Assembly: GCA_038093515.1 (NCBI GenBank)
Contig: JBBPSI010000045.1
Coordinates: 91,012 to 155,011, forward strand
Source: Butyriboletus loyo
Taxonomy: Eukaryota; Basidiomycota; Agaricomycetes; Boletales; Boletaceae
Length of the DNA: 64,000 bases
Direction of reading: 5' to 3'
In this document: piece after piece, positions 1 through 11,952 of the stretch
Numbering within the stretch: the first letter of the stretch is position 1
How the letters are laid out: every line of letters starts with the position of its first letter
The notes under the pieces: generated by a model
What the model saw: the letters and a program-made list of their open reading frames with translations, nothing else
Databases searched by the model: none
What the model was told of the DNA's origin: nothing
Translations under genes and position numbers: made by a program

Positions 1-104
1 TACGTGGTGCGCGCGAATGCTCAGCTCACCTTGCAGTCCCTTGGCAATTGTGTCCGTCTACCGTACGCCTTCGGCACAAGACCACGCAGGTGGTTCCGTT
101 CATA

Positions 105-2029
105 ATGACTCGGATCCGTCATTCGTCATCTTCTTCGAGTGTCGCTGGCGGTGCCAATATACAACTAACAGAGTCGGTCAAAGCAACCTCCGAAACGCAA
201 GATGTCAAAGCCATGGATACGTTACTCAAAGTAGTCCGTACGTCGCTTGTTATTGCAATTCACGTTGCCGAGTTGACCGCTCATCCAGAGGCAAGGTCGA
301 GTCCAGCTTACCGCAAGTATGAGCTACATTTCATTTTTCATTCACACGGCATGTAGCTAAGTTGACCTGTAGCATCATCCCATTGAGAAAGAGCATGTTT
401 TGGTCGGAGACCCTCCTGAATTCATCCATTCCTTTGGAACCCATCGATCATACGATCCCAATGCCGTCCCAGGAATCACTACCTCCGCGCAACATGCATG
501 ACACCTACACTCAGATAATTCTTCCTTTTAAATCATCCCCCGAACTTTTCGAGCAATATACCAATGCATACGGTGGCCTTCGTACTGGGATGCTGATGGA
601 GCACTTGGATTCTTTAGCCGGTTCGATATCGTACAAACATATGCTCGGACCCGACGTAGAGACTCTTGGTCGCGTCTCCGAGAGAGGTTTCTACGTCGTG
701 ACAGCTTCGGTGGATAGGTATATATATTACTGTCCACACAGTGAAAGATTAATCATAATATTATGCAGATTAGACATGCTGGCATCGCTCTACCCTGTGC
801 GGGATATCCGCTTGAGCGGGCAGGTTGTTTACACGGGCAGAAGCTCGATGGAGGTCGCCGTTAAGATGGAGGCGCTCGACCCGGATGGCGAAGAAACACT
901 AATGCTTGGTATTTAATGCCTGTAACGACATCAATCCTTATACAACTGATTCTCGCCTGTCCATTAGGACGGTTTTCAATGGTTTGCAGAGACGCTCGTA
1001 CACATAAAGCACACCCAGTCAATCCTCTGGTCATTAGGACTGCAGAGGAACAAGCGCTTTATACCATGGGAAAGAGTCAGTAGCAACCCTTTGTTGTTGA
1101 ATGCCACCTGTACACTAAGCATATCTATGGAAGACGCCCAGAATCGAAGAAGATCTCTAGCACTCCAATCACTGTCGCGCGTCCCCCCGAGCTCAGAAGA
1201 AGCTGCGGAACTCCATCAGACCTTTTTGAAATATGGGCAAGAGGACACCCTCAGCTTGCAAAGTGACAACGTATGGATGGGAGATACTAAACTCGAAAAA
1301 ACCATGCTTATGTTCCCGCAAGAGCGCAAGTAAGTCGGAATAATGTCGTGTCAAGATGTCCAATTGAACATGATCAAGTGTTCACCAGAAGGTCTTCGGA
1401 GGTATGCCTTCTCATTCTTTCTTAGATCACCATCCTGACCATATCAAATTAAGGATACCTAATGCGTCTTGCTTACGAGGTAAATCAAGCTCAATACCTC
1501 CATAGCTTCCTGACATATATGCACGCAGCTCTGTTTCGCGAACTCGTGCCTCTTCACTAGGTCGCATGTCTCATTCCTCTCGCTCGATTGCATATCTTTC
1601 CGAAAGCCGGTGAATATTGGATCAATTCTCCGCCTGGAGTCCCAGATCTTGAATACCGGTCACCTGTGCGAACTTCCTACTGTGGTTGTAGGGATCCTTT
1701 TTTCGTTGTTCTGAACACAGGGTTTCCCTAATGTTGCATCGTGGAAATACAGCATGTTCGGGTCCAAGCAAATGTTGTCGACGTAAAAACAGGTCGAGAA
1801 GAAACCACGAATGACTTCAGGTTCACCTTCGCCAAAGATGATGCATGTCATGACATACCAAGGATCACTCCAAGGACCTATCAAGGTATGAACGTCTCTT
1901 GATCTAAATTGGAACTGTTACGTACATCTTTTTGGTTTCTCGAACACAGAAGCGATGCTGTGGCTGGAGGGCAGGAGGGCACTCGAGATAGGTAGGCAGA
2001 TTCGAGGAAGAAGGCGCCTAGGACAGTGA
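105..2029 (+). CDS. ACOT9-like mitochondrial acyl-CoA thioesterase (multi-exon, 5' end uncertain)
   Basis: Hydrolyses acyl-CoA esters; the ACOT9/BFIT family is mitochondrial with two hot-dog folds. The first hot-dog exons read HLDSLAGSISYKH (about 598-640) and RLSGQVVYTGRSSMEVAVK (about 811-867) and are joined by an intron at about 718-768. The second hot-dog continues as LSRVPPSSEEAAELH, VWMGDTKLEKTM and HQKVFGG / GYLMRLAYE (1384-1480), then FLSLDCISFRKPVNIGSIL and TTNDFRFTFAKDDA. The last exon, EAMLWLEGRRALEIGRQIRG, ends at TGA 2027-2029, matching the family C-terminus. At least seven short introns interrupt the gene. The start is weak: ATG 105 opens a Ser-rich, Arg-containing leader that could be a mitochondrial presequence, but the true start may lie before the window, and the reading frame between about 300 and 480 depends on splice choice. 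Confidence 0.85.
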
Positions 2030-2648
2030 GGATGGCAACTTATGGCGATGCTATGGCTACTGTCTGGCTGAAATGCTGGGGGGGCGCGGAAACAAAGGCA
2101 ACCTGGTACGCTCACGCGAGCGACTCACGTCCGTCCTCCGTCTCTGCCCACGAGAATACGCGATGACTCTTTTCCACACCATCTAATCTCGAAAAACCTA
2201 CAAGGGGCGCGGCCTGCGGCATTCACGAGCCATCGGTATGCTAACATGACCTCGCCGCAAAGTTGTTGATGTCCGCCGACTGCATGCACTTGCTTGAACC
2301 ATTTTGAATATTTGAATGCCAGTCGTCTTGCTCATTTAATATCCAAGAATGTTAGATGAGAATTACACCTTGAAACATCACCTATGATTACTGCTATACC
2401 ACCGGGCCGGGCCCCTAGTCCCCCCAGACCTAAAATTTCGAGTTCATTCGAAAGGTGCCAGTCGTTCCGATACTACTGAAGGCAGTTCCGGGTTTCTCTT
2501 CTACAGTGATTGTCATTCGGAGTGGGGCCGTTTGCCACCACGTCAGTCAATGACATATCCAAGACCGCCGCCTCTGCCCGGCGAATGCACTAGCACCAGT
2601 ACAGTTTCCCAGCGCTAATTTCTCATTTTTAGTGACTTATCACCCCCA
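2030..2648. other. Intergenic region, no gene seen
   Basis: Separates the thioesterase stop from the next gene on the same strand. Only short ORFs with no recognisable composition are present on either strand. It should hold the 3' end of the thioesterase transcript and the promoter of the next gene, but I see no clear TATA box. Confidence 0.6.
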
Positions 2649-5600
2649 ATGTCATTCTCTACGGTTCCGAGTCGGTAAAGCTGGCCTTAGCGATGCTAAC
2701 TTGAGATATGCTGTTCGGATTCAAAATAGTATCTTCCCTGAAATCTGCCAATACTTACTTGGAGTTATACGTTGGTGCAAACCAACACGCAAGGCTGTGC
2801 AACTCAAGTTTCGAGTCGCGAGCTTGCTGGTACGCTTCGCAATTCGAACCCGGCCGTCGATTCGAGGCAGTAACAAGTCGAAGGGACCTGAAAGCAAACT
2901 TCGCCGACACGCGCAGACGATGCCATTGCGAATCATTCGTTCCAAAGTTTCAACTGGCTTAGAACCCCTTCAGGTTGCCATCTCCACGACAGCCCTAGCC
3001 AAGGACCTCTTCTCGACACTTCAATTCCCACCAGCCATAGCAGCTGTCTCGGTCGTTCTTCTTATATTGGAAACTATCCAGGTCAGTACGTATTGTCGTT
3101 CGATTAGGTGTCATGAGAATCGCGTTTTACAACCTCCTTCAACTATGGTGCAGGAGATACGGGCGAATCAAGCTGGCTGTATTGGCCTGGCGCGGCGTGC
3201 GACACAGATATTGGCCGATATCGACCACCAAATGCGGGGAAGATGGGACTCTGCGCCCGAACACCTAGTGCAAAATCTGCAGAAATTCGAGAGGTAGGTC
3301 TTGACTCCTGCTTGGATATGTATTTCAGCCATTGAGACAATGTATGGTGCGGCCCATGGATGGCATTAGGACCTTGAACCTCATCTACGAGTTCATGAGG
3401 AAGCTGGCTGGCTCGAAATGGAGCGACCGGTTTCTACGAAAGAGCTTGATCGAGGATGCGCTCGCCGACTACTCCAAGTTGATGGACGACGCTGCACAAT
3501 CTTTTCAGGCTGGTCTAGTCTTGTCGTGAACGGATCTTGTGCTGATTGTGACGATGCAGCTCGCTACGCTCATCGACTTGCATTATACCGTTGGTACGCT
3601 CTCACGAAAGAACACTGAGAATACCGAGATCCGAGAAACGGCACAACTCTGCATCCAAGCCCCGCCGCCTTACAAGAAGAAGCAAACGCAGGATTCGAGC
3701 ATGCAAGAACCCGAGGTTGCAGAATCAAGCGGGACCACGATTGTCCATGTACCAGAGCTCACTGGATCACCGATGTTGTTATCCCTTTCTTCACAATCAG
3801 AGGAACCGATTACTGAGATTGCCACGGATGGTATCCGAGACTCCTTGGACGATCATTATTTGCCTGAAGAGTTGTCCTCGTTGACACTAGATAGCGATCA
3901 TGGGGTATCACTCAAAGGTCTTTGCGCATGATCGCATCTCATGTATTTTTCAAGTTCCGACGATACCATCAGTCCGAGATTATGTTACGGGGTCGATCAT
4001 GCATCGAGGAAGGTTGGTGGGCGGGTGGAATGGAAGTACAAGTACAGGGACAACCCGCCCTCATCAAGAGATATGATGATTCAAAGGCTCAGGCATCTAG
4101 GGTGAGCGACCATTTGTCACATACACAGCAGTCATAGTAATTTATCCTCAGAAATGGCTGAGAGACGTCAAGATGCTTCAAAACTTGTAGTGAGTTCTCG
4201 GTATCATTGGTGTTTTGAGGGCACAGTTTAACGTACGAGTGCAGCCACCCAAATTTACCACAGATGTTGGGTTTTTCGGATGAAGAAACCCCGACTCCGT
4301 TTATACTTTTGGCGAACGGTGAGTGAACTGCATCGTTTGGATAAAGAGTTCTGATGGTCGGGTTAGTGAAGACACAGACCCCTGAAACAATTGTACGGGA
4401 AATGCTCCGAACGCAGAGCCTCGCAACGTGCATGGAGCTCATGCTTCGGTTTGTGAGCATGGTTTTTGGTTGTTAGACATGCATCACTCACGTGTCGCGC
4501 AAGTATCGTGATCTCGCTGTAAAGTGTCTTGCGTTGATCGCTTGTTAACCTTTTCACTAAGCAGAGGATTGTTAGGATACGGCAATGTATGTCCAAAGAC
4601 AGTTGAATCTCACGGACAACCAAGTGCAGGACTTTATTGAGGTAGCCCAATATCATTTTGATTTGGTCTCTTTCTACGAGACTGAGGCATTCTAGCTTGC
4701 CTGCTTCCGCGTAGATTCCCAAAAGACGCTTGTTGTGGGCTTACCACCTCCAAGGGAAGGGAAGTGGCATTCTGCCCGAAGCTATGGTTTAGCGGACACG
4801 CTACTTGAGGCATGTATGAAGGTACGCCTTTGCGTTATGCTTGTAGCCACAACTTATCCTTTTCCAGATGTTACCGAACCGAGGCAGAGTCACCTATTCA
4901 TATAATAAATGTGATGAAGAGGGTTAGTTTTAGCCATGATGTTTCATTCGTCACTGACACGGAATAGTTACGGGAGATATTCAAAAGAAGATCAATCATC
5001 TTGTGACCCTTGCACGATCGCTGCTGCCTACGGATCGCGAAGCACCTGGATTGCCATCAAAACTTCAAAAGCTCATTGGGGACAATGACTTTGACGCACC
5101 CTCCTTAACTCTGCGTCAAGTCCGCGATTTGACGTTTCATGCAGGTGCTCATGAACATTCTTGGTATGAACGCAACGTGCCTGCTTGCAAGTTCTCGGTG
5201 GGCGACTTGGGGTATATTCCTGGAGGTAGAGACTGGGGTTCATTTGTTCGCTTGGGGAATGTCGTCGAAGGTGATCCTGGGGCACTCAAGCTGTCTTTCA
5301 GGGCAAAGGGGACACATTGGTGCTGGGAAAACGTGCCTTTTCGGCGAGAGCCACTCCAGGCATTTGAGATGCCAATGAACATGTCAGGGTGTGTACTTTG
5401 CACCTAGTGTCCTGATGTGCATTGACGTTCAATCAGGTGGCCAGTCGCCGTGCCCCCATACAAACAAATTGACGTCGCTATCGTTCACGAGGCATTCGTT
5501 GCCTGCGTCAAAGACGCTTGGCAGTATCTACTTGAGAAAGGGGAAAAGATTGCACAAGATGCAGGGATCAAACCTGAAGATCTTGTTCTTGGTGGGATCT

Positions 5601-5960
5601 TATCACGTCGTCCTTCCAGTGAGAGCTTGCTTACCCATCCCAGTAACGCATGCGGGGACGCATCAAGACTTCTACATCAGAGACTTCCGACCTAAACCAT
5701 ATGGAATGAACCAACGCATACAGGTGGCGGATCCTCGGTTCGCGGCTAACCCGTTCCACCGTCAGCAGATGCACGGGTTCCACCAGCCTCCTGGGTTTGG
5801 CCACCCTCACTTTGACCAAGCCATGTTGCCATCTATGGTGTTTCTTTTTACATCGCTCGCATCATCGCACCAACCTTACTGGTCGTCCTCTCCGGTGTGC
5901 GCCATGCAGGGAAGTGAGCCCCCTCCGCTTGATCGGCAGTTCACGCATAAGATTGGATAG
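2649..5960 (+). CDS. MLKL/HeLo-like helical domain fused to kinase-like (probably pseudokinase) region
   Basis: Resembles an Agaricomycete family with an N-terminal four-helix bundle of the MLKL_NTD/HeLo-like type and a kinase-like half. The helical part covers about 2955-3580: GLEPLQVAISTTALAKDLFS, hydrophobic AIAAVSVVLLILETIQ, then further amphipathic helices (GCIGLARRATQILADID, DRFLRKSLIEDALADY). A Ser/Glu-rich linker (3690-3930) precedes an N-lobe-like stretch with GGMEVQVQGQPALIKRYDD, where K is the candidate beta-3 lysine, then KWLRDVKMLQ, HPNLPQMLGFSDEETPTPFI and YVQRQLNLTDNQVQDFIE. A conserved C-part follows (VGLPPPREGKWHSARSYGL, DFYIRDFRPKPYGMNQ) and a Pro/His-rich tail. I found no HRD or DFG motif in any frame or plausible splice join. 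At least ten short introns. Start ATG 2649 and stop 5960 are approximate. Function is inferred: membrane or cell-death signalling by analogy only. Confidence 0.6.
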
Positions 5961-6715
5961 TAAGTGTCATGCTGCTTGCGGCTCGAAGTTCCCCGGGTGT
6001 TCTGACTCGCGACGTAACGCACTCGCCAGTAAATCAGGATTTTTGAACTATGTGCAACTATATGCTGAAGACTTTTGATTATGGATTATTTAGTGTCGAT
6101 GTCGGAGCTTATTTGCAAGGCATTTATGTATATAGAAGATACCCTCGGAACCGGTGCTGTCGCTCGACGGGATACTGAAAGTCGCGGTACACGAAACGCA
6201 TGTGCCAGCGAGTGTGTGTGTTTGTCTTGGCAGATCGGTTTTGAAAGTAAAACCGAAGAATTGGTGTCCGACGGCGTAGTTACCGAGGCTTTCTCTTTTT
6301 CTTAAAACGAGTCATGCCAAGTATAATACACATTTGAAAACTGGGGACCTCCGAGTCCGCCGAAGTTGGCTCGACCCTAGACTCGGGTAGTAGCGGTCGC
6401 GAGAATGCTAAGCAGGGGAAGACAGTGGACTCAAATGGGCCAAGAACGAGACTCGGGAGTCGGGTTCAATTTCCGACCCAACGATCCGCCAGAAGGCACT
6501 TGACTCAGGCCAAAGCCTAGATTCGGTAGGTATTCAATGCTAGGAACCCACGAGCACGGAAATATGGGTATACCGATCATCTTCGCGACGGTGACCTTTC
6601 GAGTCGTACACCATGTTTCCATGCCAAGTCATCGCCGGTCCAAAATTGATAGTGTAAACGCGCGAATACAATGCGAGCCGATTATGGGATCGGCGAGGAG
6701 AGTCACTGATCCAAT
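5961..6715. other. Intergenic region between convergent genes
   Basis: Contains the 3' ends of the kinase-like gene (+) and the permease (-). Several GACTCGG-like words recur around 6360-6510, and a tRNA T-arm-like hairpin occurs near 6461, but there is no gene I can support. Confidence 0.5.
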
Positions 6716-8975
6716 CTACTGTTCTTTCTCGTAGACCTTGGCATCGACTCCCTTACGATCAGATGTGTCGATGGGAGAGTTGTCATCGCAGACATCATCC
6801 GACGCTGCATCATCCGCAAGAATGAGGTTCTCTACAAACGTTTCCCGGGCAGGGAATAGAACGGAAGTGACATAGTACACCGTAGAGGCGACCACAAACT
6901 GGCAAGTGATTAGAAATAAAGTATACGATAGATATCGGAAACTTACCCCATAGATCCAGGCTATGTCAAAGAGGCGAGCTGCATAGCCTACGTTGACAGC
7001 CGGGTTGATGGAATTGATAAGACCGGGAAAAGTAGGTCCCACAGTTACAAGCATAGCTAGAACAGCTCGCCAGTTCTTTGGGATGTCGACACTTGCGCAA
7101 CGTAAGAAAGGAAATCTGATGACTCACGAATCCTCGGATGTAGCGGTATCGACCATTTGGATCGTACATGGAAGGAACATCAACTTTTCCCTTATGGACC
7201 AACCAGAACTGTAAGGGGGGACGATCAGGTGAACGGAGATCGATCATAGATGGAAGCGCACGTCTGTGACCATGATCCCTGCGAATGGTCCCAAGAAAAT
7301 GGTGTACCCATTCATGAAGTTCAAGAACCCTTGAGCGCTTAATCCCAACGTGGTGAGTGCGGGTCCGGTTCTGTGTCATCTGGAAAGCCCCAAACGTTGC
7401 AGACTTACTTGGTTAAGATCTTCCAAGGGACAAAGGCCCAGCCACCGATGAAAGCACAGATAATTTGACCACGTCTGATATTGATGTACTGCCAGGTCAT
7501 CCAGTCAGCATCCTTGAAACTGACCGTCTGGTAAATGCCACCTTTGGGAACAATGCTGTCATGTCATTTCCAGCGCCGAAAGTGTTCGCACTAATGTTCG
7601 ATCCAATGGTCGCAAGGGCAAAAGAAAGGGAAGTAAAGAAGGCAGCAGCACGATTGTCCCATTTGTCGATGAGAAGGATGGGATCCCAGAGTACTTCTCC
7701 GTAATGCTGTATTCCAGCACTCGTGACCACAATACCAGCGAAGCTACAGAGTATGAATCCTATGGGTATAATCAAGGGTTGCACGAATTGACTAAAAGAG
7801 AACACGTGAGTGTTGCGTCATGTTCCTTGAGACGACTAATTACGCTTTCTCGGTTTTCGCATACCGCTAGACTTTCGATAGGCTACATATGATACAAAGA
7901 AAGATGAGGAACTCACAGTAAAATCGGGGATATTGACAGACAAAGTAGCATATGTGCCCAATGCACTGTTCAAAGCACTTAACCAACTCCAGGAGAGCTT
8001 TGTCCCAGTTATAGTTGAATGCTCAGCAAAGAGCCCATTGGATGGTGGTACCCGAATGAACGCCCAGATGACCATGGCTGACCATGTTATCGGGACTATC
8101 ATGCTCTTGAAAAAGAACAGCCATCTCACTTTCTGTGGTGAGAGCAGCAGGAAAGGGAACTGGATGAGCCAATAGATGAAGTAACATAAAAGACCTGAAC
8201 TCGTGATGCTCGCACGGGGAGGGAGTTGGTTGGGCATCTTCGTGATCGAAGGCCATATGGCCTTGATCATCTTGTTTCAAGTTAAGAAAAATGACCTAGG
8301 ACAACGTCGATCCAGGGTCTCACCTGATACACGCATTGTGACCCGTTATACGACTGACGATTTGACGGTTGACCGGCTGGGCAATGTGGTAATGCAACAG
8401 GTGGCTTACCTGGATCCCAAACCAAAACATGGCTAGGATGATACGGCTGAAAACGGTGAAGTAACTGAACCAGAAGCCGAATGAAGACCTGTTCAAGACA
8501 GGAAACGCGACATGGAGACGGGCACCGATGGTTCCATTGAGCAGCATGACCACGGAGATGATACAATAGCCGACAGCAATACACGAGAGGGCTTGGCGCC
8601 TTTGGCAATGTCAATACTTGCACTAATGGGCGAATGCAGTAACACGCACCAAGACAGACCAACTGCGAGCATGGAGCCCGCAAGCTCCCATACTGGAATC
8701 GTAGCAGCATCGGATAGCCAATAAGTAATCTAGGCGGAGTCATGATGACGGAAATGGGTAACTGTTGGGAGCTGACGCACGTAGTTCCAAGCGCTGCCAG
8801 CGCGGCTGGGTAAATAAATGGCCGCCAAGCATCAAACCAAGGTTAGTACTCACGTCCATGTTCTCAGGCGGGGAGGAACCGGATCAATGTCTTTGTTGCT
8901 CCAGCCATTTGCAGCGAACGTTGTCTTTTCTGGCTTCAGGGCCCAACTAGACGGCTGGAAGCGAGAAAGAGACAT
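6716..8975 (-). CDS. NCS1-family permease (uracil/allantoin/uridine type)
   Basis: Proton-coupled nucleobase or allantoin importer of the plasma membrane, about 12 membrane helices. The start at 8975 begins MSLSRFQPSSWALKPE and continues NGWSNKDIDPVPPRLRTW, the soluble N-tail typical of fungal NCS1 proteins. Next come YWLSDAATIPVWELAGSML, a helix around ARLHVAFPVLNRSSFGFWF, SMIVPITWSAMVIWAF, SALGTYATLSVNIPDF (helix 6 region), PIGFILCSFAGIVVTSAG, then RAAAFFTSLSFALATIGSNI, SANTFGAGNDMTALFP and INIRRGQIICAFIGGWAF. The acidic C-tail ends at TAG 6716-6718. Substrate cannot be decided by eye among Fur4-, Dal4- and Fui1-like members. It is transcribed divergently from the kinase gene at 9198, sharing about 220 bp of upstream DNA. 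Multiple short introns. Confidence 0.9.
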
Positions 8976-9197
8976 GATGTCGGCATAGTACACATTTAGA
9001 TTGAATATCATTATGAACATAGATTAGATTAGATCGAAAGTGGGCCAGTGATCACGTGCTGTCTCGCCTGAGCTGGACCAACTTGAGAGGATAAGCTTCA
9101 AGAGGTACATCAAAGACAGAGACAGGCACTGCCCGCCGCCGTCTCTCACAGCCCGCCCGCCCAGTCGTTCACACCATTATTTACTTAAACAGGTCAA
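8976..9197. promoter_or_regulatory. Shared upstream region of NCS1 permease and C1-kinase genes
   Basis: About 220 bp between two divergent start codons. It holds a pyrimidine/GC-rich tract (CCCGCCCGCCC near 9150) and no obvious TATA box. Promoter function for both genes is inferred from position. Confidence 0.5.
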
Positions 9198-11321
9198 ATG
9201 TCCGATGCATTCGACGTCATTCCTTTCGAGGTATGTATTCCAACCTTGGCCATATCCTGATGGTGCATAATGTCCTCGCACCCAGGATATCAGGGGGGAG
9301 TGGAAGAAACTGGGATCCGGTTCCTTTGGGAACGTCTATAAAGGTTCGTTGGTGTCTCATGTCCTCTCCTTGTTGCTCACAGACATCACAGGTTCCTACC
9401 TGGGCATCGATGTGGCCATCAAGGAGGTACTTCCCTCGAGCAACTATGACGTTGCCAAGTATTTCGAACGGGAGTGGCGGCTCATGAAGTAGCCTCTCCC
9501 TCTCACCGTCTCTCCTGATCGCTCACCTCTCCTCCAGGGAAGCGCGTCATCCAAATGTCGTTTTATATCTTGGGCTTTCTCGGGCACCACCGCCCGACGA
9601 CCGAATCTTCATTGTTTCCGAATACATCGAGAATGGTCAAGTGCATGCAGTCGTTCAAAAAATTATGCTGACTTTAACCCAGGCAACCTTCGGCAGTACA
9701 TCTTCGACAAGAACAAGCCCTTGCCCTGGCGTCTTCGTATCTCCTTTGCGACGGATATCGCCCGCGCCTTGGCCTATCTACACGCACGCAAATGTATACA
9801 CCGTGATCTGAAAGGCGAAAATTTGCTTGTCACCGCCAACGGTCGTCTTAAGATCACCGACTTTGGTTTCGCCCGTATCGCGGCTCGAAATGAGGAAGAA
9901 AGCAAGAGACTCACCTTCTGCGGTACGGACTCGTACATGTCCCCTGAAATCCTCCTAGGCCATGAGTTCGACCTTCCAACCGATATCTTTTCTCTTGGCA
10001 TAATTTTCTGTGAAATAGCGTCTCGACGACTCGCTGATGACCATCATTTCAAACGTACCGGACCCACATTTGGGATCGATGCAGATGAGGTACACAAACT
10101 AGCAAACACTGGATGCCCACCTGCTTTCCTTTCTCTTTGCCTGGACTGCCTGGCCGAGGATCCCGCTACACGCCCAACTACACGCCATGTCCTTGAGCGT
10201 TTACAGGACATCGAAGCAGAGGTCCTGGCTCGCCCAGAAACAGAGGATCTTCACCTAGGCAGCGTAAAGTTCATGACAGGCGGGAAGCGGCCTACGGCAC
10301 CTCGTATTCCCAGCTTCGGCGTTGGAATTGGGAAGGACATTAGACAATCGACACCAACGGTGGCAGAGGACATTATGGCGGCTCTGTCCAGCGGAGAAGA
10401 AGACAGTGATGAGGAGCTTGCGAATGCCGTGGAAGTCCTTAATATCAGCATGCACCTCAATAGTGATTGGAGTAATGGTGGAGCCACCAACGGTAGGTAA
10501 TTCGACCCGTGCTGCGAATGCATACCTTGATGCGTTCCTCACAGGAAATAGCGAGAACAGCACTTCTCCTCTTCTCAACACCACCTCGAGCACGTACTCG
10601 GACTACAGCACAACCGTTGTTCGCGGACATGCGGGCAACGCCACTGAAACCGTTCCACCATCCTTATCTTCAATTCTCACGATCCGTCCCTATCCAGATC
10701 CGAATGCTACGCCGGACCCTATCACTCCGGGGGCGACGTCTTCCACGGACGACAGCACGACGCCCACTAGCTCAGATTCTATGCTTTCGGCCCAAACGTA
10801 TGGCACCGCTCAATCGTCCGTTCCGTCCACCACCAGGGCAACCAAAGGACATTCTTCCATTCGGTCTGTCCCTATGTTACACAGATTTACATTAATCAGG
10901 CCAGGCGCAAAACGTTCCGGATCAACTTCGCCTGCACGACATCTCGATGGAGGATGGAATCCCCTCGAGTTGTTCTTCTCGAGTGCCCTTCTGGTGCAAA
11001 AGTGTGATATCTGCGCAAAGAGGATTGGGTGGAAGCCTGTCTTGGAGTGTGACGACTGCGGACTTCGGTGGGTGGATTCGATGCACTCGGAAGCAAAGGA
11101 CCACTCTGACGATGTGGTTGGCGCACTCATCGTTCCTTGTGTCTTCCGTCGACAGAGCACACGTCAAATGTGGAGAAGTAGCTCCTCGGGATTGCGGTGT
11201 CCGTCCTATTAGATCTGCACAGCAACACGGCCATGGCCCCCAATCGCCATCGCCGCTGTTGAAGGGACGACAAACCAATAATCCAAAGCGACACTCTGTA
11301 TCTGCCGCTGTGGCCCGATGA
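9198..11321 (+). CDS. LISK/TKL-type protein kinase with C-terminal C1 zinc finger
   Basis: Serine/threonine (TKL group) kinase of the cytoplasm. Start ATG 9198 (MSDAFDVIPFE), then intron. Kinase motifs in order: Gly loop KLGSGSFGNVYKG, VAIKEV lysine, HPNVVLYLG, FIVSEYIENG hinge, CIHRDLKGEN catalytic loop (9799-9828), ITDFGFARI with DFG, TFCGTDSYMSPE activation segment, and a complete C-lobe, so it should be active. A Ser/Thr-rich linker (10550-10870) leads to HRFTLIRPGAK, then a C1 domain: CDICAKRIGW, CDDCGLR, and after an intron at about 11065-11158, AHVKCGEVAPRDCG. The His/Cys pattern fits a C1 (diacylglycerol/phorbol-ester type) zinc finger. The basic tail ends at 11321. This kinase-C1 layout is known in basidiomycete LISK-like kinases. 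The intron at about 10492-10541 restores the frame from NGGATNG into NSENSTS. Confidence 0.9.
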
Positions 11322-11933
11322 ACGCCGTCATAGACAGCGACAAGCACGCAAGCTAGGCACCCCTTTTGTCGGCCTCTTTTTTTTGGCATTAGAACCTAGT
11401 TTTTCACTCCGGGATAATTTACGTTTCCTAAAGCCTCCTTTTTTTCCCAATCCATCATACCCTCTTGCAATGGACCCCGATCACGATCATACCACCAATA
11501 CAAACCCCTTGTGCGCCTCCCTCTTCGCCTGTTCCCCCAATGTTGTAATATCCAGTTCAATCCAATAATCTCGTTTACAGTTTTGTAAAGATGGAAACCA
11601 CGATACTCATTTCAGAAAGCGGTCGCCAGGAAGGCACCAAGGTAATCGAAGAATGGATGTCAATTTGCAATCCAAAAAAAGCCCGAAGTTTAGACAAGAG
11701 ACACCGCGGCGAATTTCGAACGGCCGACCTAATACTTGACTTTTTTACTACGAAGTCAGTAACGCGATCATCCATAGCCTGCAAGGTTATCACTTACGTG
11801 GTGCGTCTCCGAACTTTCGGAATGCGTAACTCTTCCCGCGTGGCATAATGTACGTGACCAAACTTTCTGAATAGACTAAACAGGGGTTGTTGTGACGATG
11901 CCGTTCCCCCACAACCCTGAACTCGGCTCTTCG
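11322..11933. other. Intergenic region upstream of P450 gene
   Basis: AT-rich and pyrimidine-rich stretches, short unrecognised ORFs on both strands (for example 11591-11848), no supported gene. Probably the kinase 3' end and the P450 promoter. Confidence 0.5.
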
Positions 11934-11940
11934 TATAAAA
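11934..11940 (+). promoter_or_regulatory. Candidate TATA box of the P450 gene
   Basis: TATAAAA lies only 12 bases before the first in-frame ATG (11953) and 33 bases before the next (11974). If this TATA box is used at normal spacing, transcription would start after the first ATG, favouring the second. Confidence 0.45.
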
Positions 11941-11952
11941 CGGAAGCCGTCG

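Noticed and set aside
6461..6482. tRNA T-arm-like hairpin with a TTCAATT loop
   Set aside because: No matching acceptor stem, D-arm or anticodon arm in the preceding 80 bases.
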